A DNA stretch of 13,161 nucleotides from an uncultured Eggerthella sp. Lineage in GTDB: Bacteria; Actinomycetota; Coriobacteriia; Coriobacteriales; Eggerthellaceae. Under the pieces are notes generated by a model. It was not told the origin of the DNA. It worked only from the letters and a program-made list of their open reading frames with translations, and did not search any database. Within the stretch, counting starts at the first letter, position 1, and the number at the start of each line of letters is the position of its first letter. A program made the position numbers and the translations under genes. The DNA is taken from positions 1 to 13,161 of the forward strand of contig CABRGJ010000003.1 of the NCBI GenBank assembly GCA_902470405.1, read 5' to 3'. This document shows, one piece after another, positions 1 to 6,866 of the stretch.

Positions 1-341
1 AATCGCAGGCCTCGAGCGTGCGCGACCTGCGTCGTAACCTCGAGATGAACGACCTATACGCTGAAGTGATCGGCGGAGATACCGCACGCGAGCTGCCCGA
101 ACTGGGTGAACTTGATGGACTTGTGGTCGATCCTCCACGCGTCGGACTTGCCCCAAGTGTTTCTGAAGACATCGCAGCTACGAATACGAAGCGCTTCGCA
201 TATGTCAGCTGTAACCCCAGCACGTGGGCGCGTGATATGGCGCTCATCGAAGCGACAGGATATCGCCTCATCTCAGCTACTCCGGTCGATCTCTTCCCCC
301 AGACCTACCACATCGAAACCGTGAGCATCTTCGAGAAGTGA
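1..341 (+). CDS. RNA (uracil-5-)-methyltransferase, C-terminal part (TrmA/RlmD family)
   Basis: This is the 3' end of a gene that begins before the window; the frame is open from position 3 to the TGA at 339-341. It is the SAM-dependent catalytic domain of the family that makes 5-methyluridine in 23S rRNA or tRNA. Seen in order: VVDPPRVGL, the DPPR motif near the SAM and target-base site; YVSCNPSTWARD, which carries the catalytic cysteine of the SCNP motif; and DLFPQTYHIETV, the conserved C-terminal block with the general-base glutamate. The protein ends a few residues later, as is usual for the family, so this end is intact. The N-terminal TRAM and iron-sulfur regions are not visible, so RlmD, RlmC and TrmA cannot be separated. 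Confidence 0.93.
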   Translation, partial: SQASSVRDLRRNLEMNDLYAEVIGGDTARELPELGELDGLVVDPPRVGLAPSVSEDIAATNTKRFAYVSCNPSTWARDMALIEATGYRLISATPVDLFPQTYHIETVSIFEK

Positions 342-350
342 TGTTTTTTT
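324..350 (+). terminator. possible intrinsic terminator of the methyltransferase gene
   Basis: AGCATC (324-329) can pair with GATGTT (340-345) around a 10-base loop, with one G-U pair. The stem overlaps the stop codon, and a run of seven T lies at 344-350, so the outer stem pairs use the first T residues. The stem is short; the T-run directly after the gene is the stronger part of the evidence. Confidence 0.4.
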
Positions 351-400
351 CTCCTATCACAAGCGTTGGAATCATGGCTCAAAGCACATCCCGATCCCAT

Positions 401-441
401 AAAACACACAAGAGCGCCGAGGTACCCGACGCTCTTGTGTG
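401..441 (-). terminator. 12-bp hairpin with T-tract ending the feo transcript
   Basis: CACACAAGAGCG (405-416) and CGCTCTTGTGTG (430-441) form a perfect 12-bp stem with a 13-base loop. Read on the minus strand the stem is followed by TTTTAT (404-399). The hairpin begins 22 bases after the stop of the Cys-rich frame at 463. It sits between converging genes, so it may also act as a backstop for plus-strand transcription, although no T-run follows on that side. Confidence 0.6.
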
Positions 442-462
442 GAATAACGAGCACTAAAGAAA

Positions 463-712
463 CTAGTGCGAAGATCTGAAAGGGGGTTCGCCCGAGGAAG
501 AGTCTACGGACTTCTCCATATCGGCCAGCATCTTATCAACGCTGCTACATGATGGACAAGAATTTCCTGCATGCGCGTGAGAAGTTTTTTGAGAAGAGGT
601 TGAGTGTGCACACGACTTGCAGCTCCCACATCCAACATTCTTACCAGCGCGACTATCTTTGACGAGGCTTCTGATGATGGCGATGACGACCGATCACAGT
701 ACCGAGGCTCAT
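463..712 (-). pseudogene. FeoB-associated Cys-rich membrane protein, apparently frameshifted
   Basis: Downstream of feoB, an ATG at 712 is preceded by a good ribosome site (AAAGGGG, 8 bases away). It opens a frame reading MSLGTVI, which after 19 codons hits TAG. One base further on, a second frame (693-463) reads SVVIAIIRSLVKD, then SRAGKNVGCGSCKSC, then a His/Ser-rich stretch with CPSCSS, a charged tail MLADMEKS, and TAG at 465-463. A hydrophobic helix, a basic stop-transfer and a CGSCxSC cluster are the hallmarks of the small single-pass FeoB-associated proteins found after feoB in many anaerobes. A TGA (696-694) directly precedes the second frame, which has no ATG or GTG of its own before the helix. 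The joined hydrophobic part is short (about 13 residues), which fits a small deletion of 3n+2 bases in the helix, or a sequencing error. Family assignment rests on motif and position only. Confidence 0.6.
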
Positions 713-792
713 TGACCAACCCCCTTTCTTTCGGGATAAACGTTTTCATTATTGAGCTTTTGTATCGATAACGATCAAAACCCAACTTTCAA

Positions 793-828
793 GCTTCAGG
801 GTTCTGCGATTGTCCAGAACCCTGAAGC
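793..828 (-). terminator. 14-bp perfect hairpin just after feoB
   Basis: GCTTCAGGGTTCTG (793-806) and CAGAACCCTGAAGC (815-828) pair perfectly with an 8-base loop, starting 16 bases after the feoB stop. On the minus strand it is followed only by TTGAAAG, so it lacks a proper T-tract. It could terminate inefficiently, or act as a processing or 3'-protecting structure that sets feoB apart from the small gene after it. Confidence 0.5.
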
Positions 829-844
829 ATTCATGGATATCGGC

Positions 845-3511
845 CTAGCTTTCTGCAGCCACCGATGAGATGCTCTCGCTCTTGCCGCGATACTTGTTCT
901 TTCTGAACAACAGATAGATGAACGCCATAGCAAGAAGGATCGCGATGACCGAGAAGACACCGAAGGTAACCTCGCCCATGATCAAGCCGCCGATCTGGTA
1001 GATCCACAGAGCTACGATCCAAGCGAGTCCGCACTGATATCCGATAGCAGCCCAGAACCACTTACGGTTGTTCATCTCACGCTTGATCGCGCCGATCGCT
1101 GCAAAGCAAGGAGCACAAAGCAAGTTAAATGCAAGGAATGAATAGGCAACGAGTGGCGTGAAGGACGCCTGGACATTCGCATACCAGCCCGCGTCGCCAT
1201 CGTAGAGGATACCCAGCGTACCAACGACATTCTCTTTTGCAATAAGACCCGTAACCGTAGCAGAAGCCGCTTGCCAATCGCCCCATCCGAGCGGATTGAA
1301 GATCCAGCAGATGAGCGTACCGAGTACTGCAAGGATCGAATCGTTTTGATCCTCAACCGCCATGAATACGCCATCGACAACGCCGTAGGAAGAAATAAAC
1401 CAAACAAGGATACAGGCGAGCAGGATGATGGTACCAGCCTTCTTGATGAAGGACCATGCACGCTCCCACATGCTACGAAGAACTGCGCCAACGGTCGGCA
1501 AGTGATATGCCGGTAATTCCATGATGAAAGGAGCGGGATCGCCTGCGAAGAAACGTGTTTTCTTCATTATGATACCTGTGCAAAGGATTGCAGCGATACC
1601 AAGGAAGTACGCTGATGGTGCAACCCACCATACACCACCGAATACTGCCGCTGCGAACAGAGCGATAATAGGCAGCTTAGCGCCACACGGAATAAAGGTT
1701 GTGGTCATGACGGTCATACGACGGTCATTCTGATTCTCGATGGTTCGAGAAGCCATGACGCCAGGAACACCGCAGCCAGTACCAATAAGGATCGGCACGA
1801 AGGACTTACCAGACAAACCAAAGCGACGGAAGACACGGTCGAGGATGAACGCGATACGAGACATATAGCCACAGCTCTCAAGGAATGCCAAGAGCAAGAA
1901 GAGGACGAGCATCTGCGGGATGAAGCCCAAAACTGCACCGACACCAGCAATGATGCCATCAAGAATAAGAGCGGTCAGCCAATCTGCTGCATCAATAGCC
2001 GCGAGACCTTCTTCGGCAAGAACAGGGATGCCTGGGACCCAGATACCATACTCAGTCGGATCAGGTGCGCCGCCTTCTACCTCGGCAGCATACATTGCAG
2101 CATCGACGATCTGAGTAACATTCTCGCCAGTCTCTTCATCGACCTTGGTGTACTCAGCCATGATGCCTGCTTCTTCAGCTTCTTCGACGAAAGTCTCAGA
2201 TTCTGGATCAAGACCTTCATTTGTAGCAGCAAGCTCGAATGCTGCGATCGCATCGGCGTCACCCGCGTAAGGAGCGATGATGTCAAGTGACTCCTCATAC
2301 GTTGCAGCATCGACTTCAACAAGTTCGTTCTCGCCTGTCTCGTCATCGAACGCTTCATAGGTGCCTATGATGCCTGCTCCTTCAGCCTCGAAGAGGAAGT
2401 TATCGGACTCTGGATCAAGACCTGCCTCGATCGCCGCTTCATCGAACGCTGCAACATCTTCGCTTGCGCCTTCGAACTCCTCGACGACCTCAGCATATTC
2501 ATCGCCACCTGCGCCAAGGAACCAACCGTCACCAAAAACGCCGTCATTAGCCCAATCAGTCGCAAAGGTACCGACCGTGGAGACGGAGATATAGTAGACC
2601 AAGAACATAACGATCACGAAGATCGGCAATGCCAAGAAACGATTAGTAACCACGCGGTCGATCTTGTCGGATGTGGTGAGTGCATCTTCATCACCCAACG
2701 TACGAACACTATGCATGATTGAAGAGATCCATGTATAGCGCTCATTGGTGATGACACTTTCGGTGTCGTCGTCGAAATGACCCTCAATACGCGCAACGAT
2801 GTCAGAAACGTCAGGCGGATTCTTCAGGCTTGCACGAATCTTCTCGTCCTTTTCAAGCAGTTTGATCGCATAAAAACGAAGAAGATGCAGGGGAATCTGA
2901 TTTGTCTCGCCCTCTTTTTCGTTCTTAAGATCAGTGTAGGCATACTCAAGACTGCCTTCGAGGCGCTCGATGATCTCGGTGATAGCATCTTCCACTTCAC
3001 GGCTGTATGCCATCGCCTCGATGCCAACAGTTGAAGGGATGGCCGTCAGGCAATTGACCACCTGATCGATACCCTCGTTCTTGAGCGCCGAGATCTCTAC
3101 GACCGGGCAGCTGAGCTTCTCTTCGAGGGCGGTGACATTGATCTGGTCGCCGCGCTTGCGCACTGCGTCCATCATGTTGACTGCGACCACGACTGGAATA
3201 CCCATTTCGAGCAGCTGTGTAGTGAGGTATAGATTACGCTCCAGATTCGTGCCATCAATGATGTTGAGGATGGCATCAGGGTGTTCATTGATCAAGAAAT
3301 CGCGAGCGATGACTTCTTCAAGGGTGTAAGGAGAAAGCGAATAGATGCCAGGAAGGTCGACGATCTCGACCGACTTATCCGCTTTGAGCTTACCGCCCTT
3401 TTTCTCTACCGTAACGCCTGGCCAGTTACCAACGTACTGGTTAGCGCCCGTGAGCGCGTTGAATAACGTCGTTTTGCCACAATTAGGGTTACCGACAAGC
3501 GCAACTCTCAT
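845..3511 (-). CDS. feoB: ferrous iron transport protein B with an acidic duplicated extracellular insert
   Basis: FeoB is the GTP-driven Fe2+ transporter of the cytoplasmic membrane. The 888-residue protein starts at ATG 3511 (MRVALVGNP), with AAAGGAG 8 bases upstream; a longer open frame to 3610 lacks this ribosome site and would add 33 unrelated residues. The N-terminal G domain shows GNPNCGKT (7-14), DLPG (52-55), NMMD (112-115) and SAL (141-143), followed by the helical regulatory region. The first membrane helix lies near 292-314. The Gate repeats follow, with GTGCGVPG (Cys580), IPCGAKLP (Cys609) and LCAPC (799-802), and a charged cytosolic tail. Between helix 1 and helix 2 (about 320-505) lies a large Asp/Glu-rich insert containing two copies of a 69-residue repeat. 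It explains much of the extra length over a typical FeoB of roughly 700-800 residues. The gene follows the two feoA genes after a 124-base gap. Confidence 0.97.
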   Translation of the reverse strand: MRVALVGNPNCGKTTLFNALTGANQYVGNWPGVTVEKKGGKLKADKSVEIVDLPGIYSLSPYTLEEVIARDFLINEHPDAILNIIDGTNLERNLYLTTQLLEMGIPVVVAVNMMDAVRKRGDQINVTALEEKLSCPVVEISALKNEGIDQVVNCLTAIPSTVGIEAMAYSREVEDAITEIIERLEGSLEYAYTDLKNEKEGETNQIPLHLLRFYAIKLLEKDEKIRASLKNPPDVSDIVARIEGHFDDDTESVITNERYTWISSIMHSVRTLGDEDALTTSDKIDRVVTNRFLALPIFVIVMFLVYYISVSTVGTFATDWANDGVFGDGWFLGAGGDEYAEVVEEFEGASEDVAAFDEAAIEAGLDPESDNFLFEAEGAGIIGTYEAFDDETGENELVEVDAATYEESLDIIAPYAGDADAIAAFELAATNEGLDPESETFVEEAEEAGIMAEYTKVDEETGENVTQIVDAAMYAAEVEGGAPDPTEYGIWVPGIPVLAEEGLAAIDAADWLTALILDGIIAGVGAVLGFIPQMLVLFLLLAFLESCGYMSRIAFILDRVFRRFGLSGKSFVPILIGTGCGVPGVMASRTIENQNDRRMTVMTTTFIPCGAKLPIIALFAAAVFGGVWWVAPSAYFLGIAAILCTGIIMKKTRFFAGDPAPFIMELPAYHLPTVGAVLRSMWERAWSFIKKAGTIILLACILVWFISSYGVVDGVFMAVEDQNDSILAVLGTLICWIFNPLGWGDWQAASATVTGLIAKENVVGTLGILYDGDAGWYANVQASFTPLVAYSFLAFNLLCAPCFAAIGAIKREMNNRKWFWAAIGYQCGLAWIVALWIYQIGGLIMGEVTFGVFSVIAILLAMAFIYLLFRKNKYRGKSESISSVAAES
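2072..2452 (-). repeat. 69-residue tandem duplication inside feoB
   Basis: Copy 1 spans residues 354-422 and copy 2 residues 423 to about 480. Matching landmarks are all exactly 69 residues apart: GLDPES (364 and 433), ETGEN (391 and 460) and VDAAxY (400 and 469). At DNA level a 15-base match, TCTGGATCAAGACCT, recurs 207 bases apart (2202 and 2409). Both copies are strongly acidic. No indels separate them over the compared part, so this is a true internal duplication that has since diverged. Confidence 0.9.
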
Positions 3512-3539
3512 GCGTTCTACTCCTTTGTTGTTACCTTTG

Positions 3540-3578
3540 GTTAACTTACATTCCAAAAATATGGTGCTTCTCGCACCA
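3540..3578 (-). promoter_or_regulatory. attenuator-like hairpin and repeated 9-mer in the feoA-feoB gap
   Basis: On the minus strand TGGTGC (3578-3573) and GCACCA (3567-3562) pair around GAGAA and are followed by TATTTTTGG (T-run 3559-3555), the layout of a short intrinsic terminator. Just after it comes TAAGTTAAC (3548-3540), the same 9-mer that begins the palindrome at the feoA promoter. feoB starts 28 bases further on. The stem is only 6 bp, so partial termination is more likely than a full stop. Confidence 0.45.
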
Positions 3579-3635
3579 CGAAAGATCGCCCTATGAACCC
3601 TAAGATCCACCGAGCTCTATCTTATTTCAAAAAGA

Positions 3636-3857
3636 TCAAGCGACCTCGACCATTTGAGCATCCTCTTTTCGCAGGGACAGCTCATAGCCGCGAATAGTGA
3701 TCTCCACTGGATCGCCCAACGGAGCAACCTTACGAACATTGATAGAACAACCTTTGGTGATTCCCATGTCCATGATGCGACGCTTGACTGCACCTACACC
3801 GTTGATCTTAGTCACGGTGACCGTTTCGCCAGGCTTTGCTTCGCGAAGAGTCCTCAC
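3636..3857 (-). CDS. feoA: FeoA-domain protein (second copy, next to feoB)
   Basis: A 73-residue, SH3-like FeoA protein thought to bind and modulate FeoB on the cytosolic side. Typical features are the N-terminal LREAKPGETVTV, the central RRIMDMGI, and APLGDPVEITIRGYELSLR followed by EDA near the C-terminus. Two GTG codons compete: 3863 lies directly against the ribosome site GAAGGGA, whereas 3857 has AAGGGA at a 6-base spacing and gives MRTLREAKPGE, the usual family start. I chose 3857; the earlier start would add only two residues. It follows the first feoA by about 20 bases, so the two are surely co-transcribed. Its sequence differs clearly from the first copy, so the pair is an old duplication rather than a recent one. 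Confidence 0.93.
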   Translation of the reverse strand: MRTLREAKPGETVTVTKINGVGAVKRRIMDMGITKGCSINVRKVAPLGDPVEITIRGYELSLRKEDAQMVEVA

Positions 3858-3877
3858 GCTCACTCCCTTCTTTTGTG

Positions 3878-4087
3878 CTAGATCACGATGTTCTTTGCCA
3901 ACTCAGAAGAAAGCGCTACTCGAGAACCTTTCACGTTTACAACCAGGTTGCCGCCGATACGCGATATAACACGAATCGTCTCTCCAGGAAGGAATCCGAG
4001 ATCTTCCAGATGACGATGAACGTCACCAATACCGTGAAGTTGTTTGACATGATACATGCCATTCTTTTTGACTTCAGCTAAGACCAT
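3878..4087 (-). CDS. feoA: FeoA-domain protein (first gene of the feo operon)
   Basis: A 69-residue FeoA-like protein starting at ATG 4087 (MVLAEVKKNG). Core motifs are HLEDLGFLPGE, then IRVISRIGGNLVVNVKG and SRVALSSELAKNI, which match the strands of the small FeoA barrel. The open frame extends to 4159, but that start would run back into the predicted promoter and operators, and the extra 24 residues do not look like FeoA. A purine-rich stretch (AAGGACGGAAG) lies 7-17 bases before the chosen ATG. Two FeoA proteins before one FeoB are common in anaerobic Gram-positives. Which of the two docks on FeoB cannot be told from sequence. Confidence 0.9.
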   Translation of the reverse strand: MVLAEVKKNGMYHVKQLHGIGDVHRHLEDLGFLPGETIRVISRIGGNLVVNVKGSRVALSSELAKNIVI

Positions 4088-4112
4088 ACGATCACTTCCG
4101 TCCTTCAAAAGC

Positions 4113-4142
4113 GTGAACTGATAGTTCACATAAGTTAACTTA
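4113..4142 (-). promoter_or_regulatory. operator candidates upstream of feoA (two adjacent palindromes)
   Basis: TAAGTTAACTTA (4131-4142) is a perfect 12-bp palindrome. One base beyond it, GTGAACT-ATC-AGTTCAC on the minus strand (4129-4113) is a perfect 7-3-7 inverted repeat. Both lie between the predicted -10 box and the feoA start, where a repressor would block transcription. The first is AT-rich and somewhat like DtxR/IdeR or MntR half-sites, but it is not a clean match to either consensus; an iron-dependent repressor is inferred from the gene context. Confidence 0.5.
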
Positions 4143-4148
4143 GCTTCG

Positions 4149-4177
4149 ATGTTAACCACCTGTTACTTTTGCGTCAA
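4149..4177 (-). promoter_or_regulatory. predicted sigma-A-type promoter of the feo operon
   Basis: On the minus strand TTGACG (4177-4172) and TAACAT (4154-4149) are separated by 17 bases: 5/6 and 4/6 matches to the usual -35 and -10 boxes with ideal spacing. It starts just after the upstream gene's stop at 4187 and is followed by the two palindromes, so feo can be expressed apart from ruv. Confidence 0.5.
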
Positions 4178-4186
4178 GGAAAAATC

Positions 4187-4654
4187 TTAAAGAAATTCTG
4201 AACGGTCACCCATAGCTTCATCAAAAGGCTCAAAAAGGCTTTCTTCCTCTTCGTTCTCCTCCCCGAAGAACGCATCGAGCGCCTCAGGGGAAACATCAGA
4301 AGCATCGACCTCGAACCCATATGCTCGTGCCAACGCTTGAGCTTGTGCCTCGCGCAAGTTCGCCTTAGTATCGAGACCCGCTTCGCGCAAATACTGGGAC
4401 TCGAGCATGAGCGTACGTGAGATATAGCCGATCAGGTCGGGATCGGTCTGAGAAAGCTGGATCATGGTAACAAAAGACTCTGGTGCCATTTGCAAAAGCA
4501 GAGAGCCATCGATCTCGGTCGAATTGTCCAGCGCGGCTTCGAGCAGTTCCGCCGCCCCTTCAGGGTCTTCATCGCCTTGCGCGCGCATTATGCTCTCACG
4601 AATTGCAACAGCGAGCGCTGTGAACATGCGAAGCAGGTAGTCTTGTTGAAGCAT
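4187..4654 (-). CDS. conserved hypothetical protein coupled to ruvB (DUF6483-like)
   Basis: A 155-residue soluble protein whose ATG (4654-4652) overlaps the ruvB stop as TGATG, with GGAG 7 bases upstream, so it is probably translated by re-initiation after RuvB. It has no signal peptide or membrane segment. The N-terminus [18 protein letters not shown] is a strong amphipathic helix with the QDYLxRM pattern I associate with small DUF6483 proteins of Firmicutes and Actinobacteria. The middle is alpha-helical and TPR-like, with AAELLEAALD and REAQAQALARAYG. The C-terminus is very acidic (EENEEEES). I know no biochemical function; the tight link to ruvB may be only transcriptional. The family assignment is from memory and uncertain; the gene itself is well supported. 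Confidence 0.8.
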   Translation of the reverse strand: MLQQDYLLRMFTALAVAIRESIMRAQGDEDPEGAAELLEAALDNSTEIDGSLLLQMAPESFVTMIQLSQTDPDLIGYISRTLMLESQYLREAGLDTKANLREAQAQALARAYGFEVDASDVSPEALDAFFGEENEEEESLFEPFDEAMGDRSEFL

Positions 4655-5730
4655 CAAAATACTCCTTCTGGTGGCTGCAGGCCAAGATGCTCGAATGCAC
4701 GCAGGGTCGCCTGTCTCCCTTTAGGTGTGCGAATGAGCAGTCCTTGCTGCATAAGATAAGGCTCATAAACATCTTCGAGCGTCTCTGGAACTTCCGAGAG
4801 CGCAGACGAGAGCGTCGAAAGACCAACTGGTCTACCACCGAATTGGCCACAGAGCATACCAAGGATCCGATTATCGATCGAGTCGAGACCAAGCGAATCG
4901 ACCTCGAAGAAGCTCAGTGCTTGTGCAGCGCAATCTTCATCGATGGAGCCATGATCCTTCACCTGTGCCCAATCGCGCACGCGCTTGAGCAAGCGATTCG
5001 CAAGGCGCGGTGTCCCCCTACTCCTGCGTGCGATCTCAAGTGCACCATCTTCAGAGATGGCAACATCAAGGATGCCAGCAGAACGTTGGATGATCATAGC
5101 GAGCTCTTCGGGCTCGTAATAATTCAAACGAAAAGAGATACCAAAACGATCGCGCAAAGGACCCGTGAGCAGCCCCGTACGTGTTGTTGCTCCAATGAGC
5201 GTGAAGCGAGGAAGATCGAGGCGGATAGAACGCGCAGCGGGACCTTTACCCACTACGATATCAAGCACGAAGTCTTCCAATGCTGGATAGAGCACCTCTT
5301 CGACCATGCGATTCAATCGATGGATCTCGTCAATGAAGAGCACATCCCCTTCTTCAAGGTTGGTGAGGATGGCAGCAAGGTCGCCCGTGCGCTCGACAGC
5401 AGGACCGCTGGTCACTTTGATGCGTGCGCCCATTTCGTGTGCAACCACCGTAGCGAGCGTGGTCTTACCCAGACCCGGAGGCCCTGAGAATAAGATATGA
5501 TCGACCGCATCTTCGCGTTGACGAGCAGCCTCGATAAGAATGAGCAAGCTTTCTTTGATTTTTTTCTGTCCTATGTATTCGTCGAGCATCTGCGGACGAA
5601 GTGAGCGATCGAGCGCAAGATCTGCTTCTTGCAAGTCGACCGAACACATGCGCGCTGAACGCGCTATGTTTTCTGCATCTTCAGATGATGCATCGTAGAG
5701 AAGATTCTCTATTTCGAAGAAGTCTGCCAC
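4654..5730 (-). CDS. ruvB: Holliday junction branch-migration helicase RuvB
   Basis: The hexameric AAA+ motor that, loaded by RuvA, pulls DNA through four-way junctions. The 358-residue length is normal. Seen: Walker A GPPGLGKT (83-90), Walker B LFIDEIH (131-137), sensor 1 GATTR (180-184), and PLRDRFG (191-197) holding the arginine-finger region. The C-terminal winged helix shows [14 protein letters not shown] and [17 protein letters not shown]. Translation starts at GTG 5730, directly after the ruvA TAA, with AGGGG inside the end of ruvA, so the two are coupled. The N-terminal 35 residues before the conserved core are longer than in E. coli but ordinary for Gram-positive relatives. Confidence 0.98.
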   Translation of the reverse strand: MADFFEIENLLYDASSEDAENIARSARMCSVDLQEADLALDRSLRPQMLDEYIGQKKIKESLLILIEAARQREDAVDHILFSGPPGLGKTTLATVVAHEMGARIKVTSGPAVERTGDLAAILTNLEEGDVLFIDEIHRLNRMVEEVLYPALEDFVLDIVVGKGPAARSIRLDLPRFTLIGATTRTGLLTGPLRDRFGISFRLNYYEPEELAMIIQRSAGILDVAISEDGALEIARRSRGTPRLANRLLKRVRDWAQVKDHGSIDEDCAAQALSFFEVDSLGLDSIDNRILGMLCGQFGGRPVGLSTLSSALSEVPETLEDVYEPYLMQQGLLIRTPKGRQATLRAFEHLGLQPPEGVF

Positions 5731-6315
5731 TTATTCCCCTAAACGCTTGAGCGCATAACGCAAGAGTTCCGATTCGCTTGCCTCAACAGGTGCCCCTTTA
5801 AGTGCAAGCTCTGCCTCCGCAGACGTGAAGCCCATGGACAAGAGCGCATCGGTGGTCGCATCGATCGACCGTGCTTGCGGTTTTGTTGCTGCAAAGAGCG
5901 GGCCGAGTTCTGCCTGCCCCAACGCATCCTTCAATTCTAGAACAATTCGTGATGCTGTTTTCTTGCCAACGCCCGGAATCTTCTGCACAGCAGAGATATC
6001 TTGCGAAACGATAGCGGAGATGAGTTCTGCAGCCTCGAACTGAGAAAGTGCCGAAAGTGCGACCTTAGGACCGATGCCTGAGACCGTGATGAGTTTCTCG
6101 AAAAGACTACGTTCTTCATCAGATGCGAACCCGTACAATACGAGCGCATCTTCTCTCACATACAAATAAGTAAGGACTTGGACTTGAGAACCGATCTGGC
6201 CAAGCTTGGCGAGAGAGCTATACGACATTGCCACACGATAACCAATGCCATTCACCTCGATGATGGCTCCTTCTATATCGCTCGCGACGAGCGTCCCTTT
6301 GATGAACGAGATCAT
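5731..6315 (-). CDS. ruvA: Holliday junction-binding protein RuvA
   Basis: A 194-residue protein that binds the four-way junction as a tetramer and recruits RuvB. It begins MISFIKGTLV, the typical OB-fold start, at ATG 6315; the open frame continues 24 residues upstream, but that stretch overlaps the end of ruvC and is not RuvA-like. The OB domain runs to about 64 (YLYVREDALVLYGF). Two helix-hairpin-helix motifs follow: VSGIGPKVAL (GIGPK at 80-84) and IPGVGKKTASRI (GVGKK at 115-119). After a flexible linker, domain III (about 148-194, TTDALLSMGFTSAEAELAL) is the RuvB-binding module. The gap to ruvC is 17 bases, and ruvB begins on the next base after its stop. Confidence 0.98.
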   Translation of the reverse strand: MISFIKGTLVASDIEGAIIEVNGIGYRVAMSYSSLAKLGQIGSQVQVLTYLYVREDALVLYGFASDEERSLFEKLITVSGIGPKVALSALSQFEAAELISAIVSQDISAVQKIPGVGKKTASRIVLELKDALGQAELGPLFAATKPQARSIDATTDALLSMGFTSAEAELALKGAPVEASESELLRYALKRLGE

Positions 6316-6332
6316 GATGATTCGCTTTCTGC

Positions 6333-6848
6333 CTATGCTAAGGCGTGCTTCAGCTTTCTTCCGTCGAGCGCATGCGTTGCAAAGCAAACCGCAGCAGCAA
6401 GGGCATCTGCCGCATGATCGGGCGATGGCGGATGCTCGAGCGCAAGCACATGCTTGACCATATACTGCACCTGATGTTTGTCAGCAGATCCCGTACCCAC
6501 AACAGCAAGCTTGATCTGTCGTGGGGAGAACTCTTCGACACAGATATCCTCAGATGCACACGCAACGAGCGCTGCCCCGCGTGCCTGTCCCGTACCGAAT
6601 GCGGCGGTTACGTTCTGACCGAACCACACCGTCTCTATGCCAACGCATGTTGGTTCGAAGCGATGGACTACCGCAGATATCTGCTCATAGATCTTGCGCA
6701 ATCTGAGCGGCAACGATGAACGAGCGTCCGTACTGATGCAACCATATGCAACGCACGACAAACGGGGACCCTGTTGCCGCACGACGCCCCAACCCGTATT
6801 CGCGAGCCCAGGGTCGATACCCAATATGATACGGTCGAGCGAAGACAC
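6333..6848 (-). CDS. ruvC: crossover junction endodeoxyribonuclease RuvC
   Basis: The dimeric resolvase that nicks Holliday junctions symmetrically, with an RNase H-like fold. At 171 residues it has normal length. The start is GTG 6848, with GAGGA 7 bases upstream; the open frame to 6893 would run back across the SOS box. Catalytic residues visible are Asp12 in LGIDPG, Glu72 in GIETVWFGQN, and His145 and Asp148 in PDHAADALA. The histidine in the third acidic position is the arrangement known from Thermus RuvC and is not a defect. GTGSADKHQVQYMV is the usual basic helix near the active site. It is the first gene of the ruvCAB unit, directly behind the SOS promoter. Confidence 0.97.
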   Translation of the reverse strand: MSSLDRIILGIDPGLANTGWGVVRQQGPRLSCVAYGCISTDARSSLPLRLRKIYEQISAVVHRFEPTCVGIETVWFGQNVTAAFGTGQARGAALVACASEDICVEEFSPRQIKLAVVGTGSADKHQVQYMVKHVLALEHPPSPDHAADALAAAVCFATHALDGRKLKHALA

Positions 6849-6866
6849 GCTACATCCTCTCAAAAA

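Noticed and set aside
342..462. Possible small RNA gene between the converging units
   Set aside because: The only structure is the terminator hairpin at 405-441; there is no promoter-like sequence or second stem to support an RNA gene.
504..785. 93-residue minus-strand open frame after feoB
   Set aside because: It is Ser/Arg-rich noise in the wrong frame; the frame one base away has the hydrophobic helix and the CGSCKSC cluster of the real Cys-rich gene.
3512..3610. 33-residue N-terminal extension of feoB
   Set aside because: The G domain begins at MRVALVGNP with its own AAAGGAG site; the extension covers the intergenic hairpin and has no FeoB-like sequence.
4088..4159. 24-residue extension of the first FeoA
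   Set aside because: It would overlap the predicted -10 box and both palindromes, and FeoA proteins do not carry such a leader.
4687..5487. 266-residue plus-strand open frame antisense to ruvB
   Set aside because: It is long but has no recognisable domain or ribosome site and lies entirely over the intact ruvB frame, so it is a codon-bias shadow.
6404..6422. Histidine in place of the third catalytic acid in RuvC
   Set aside because: PDHAADALA is a known natural variant (as in Thermus RuvC), so the resolvase is not expected to be inactive.
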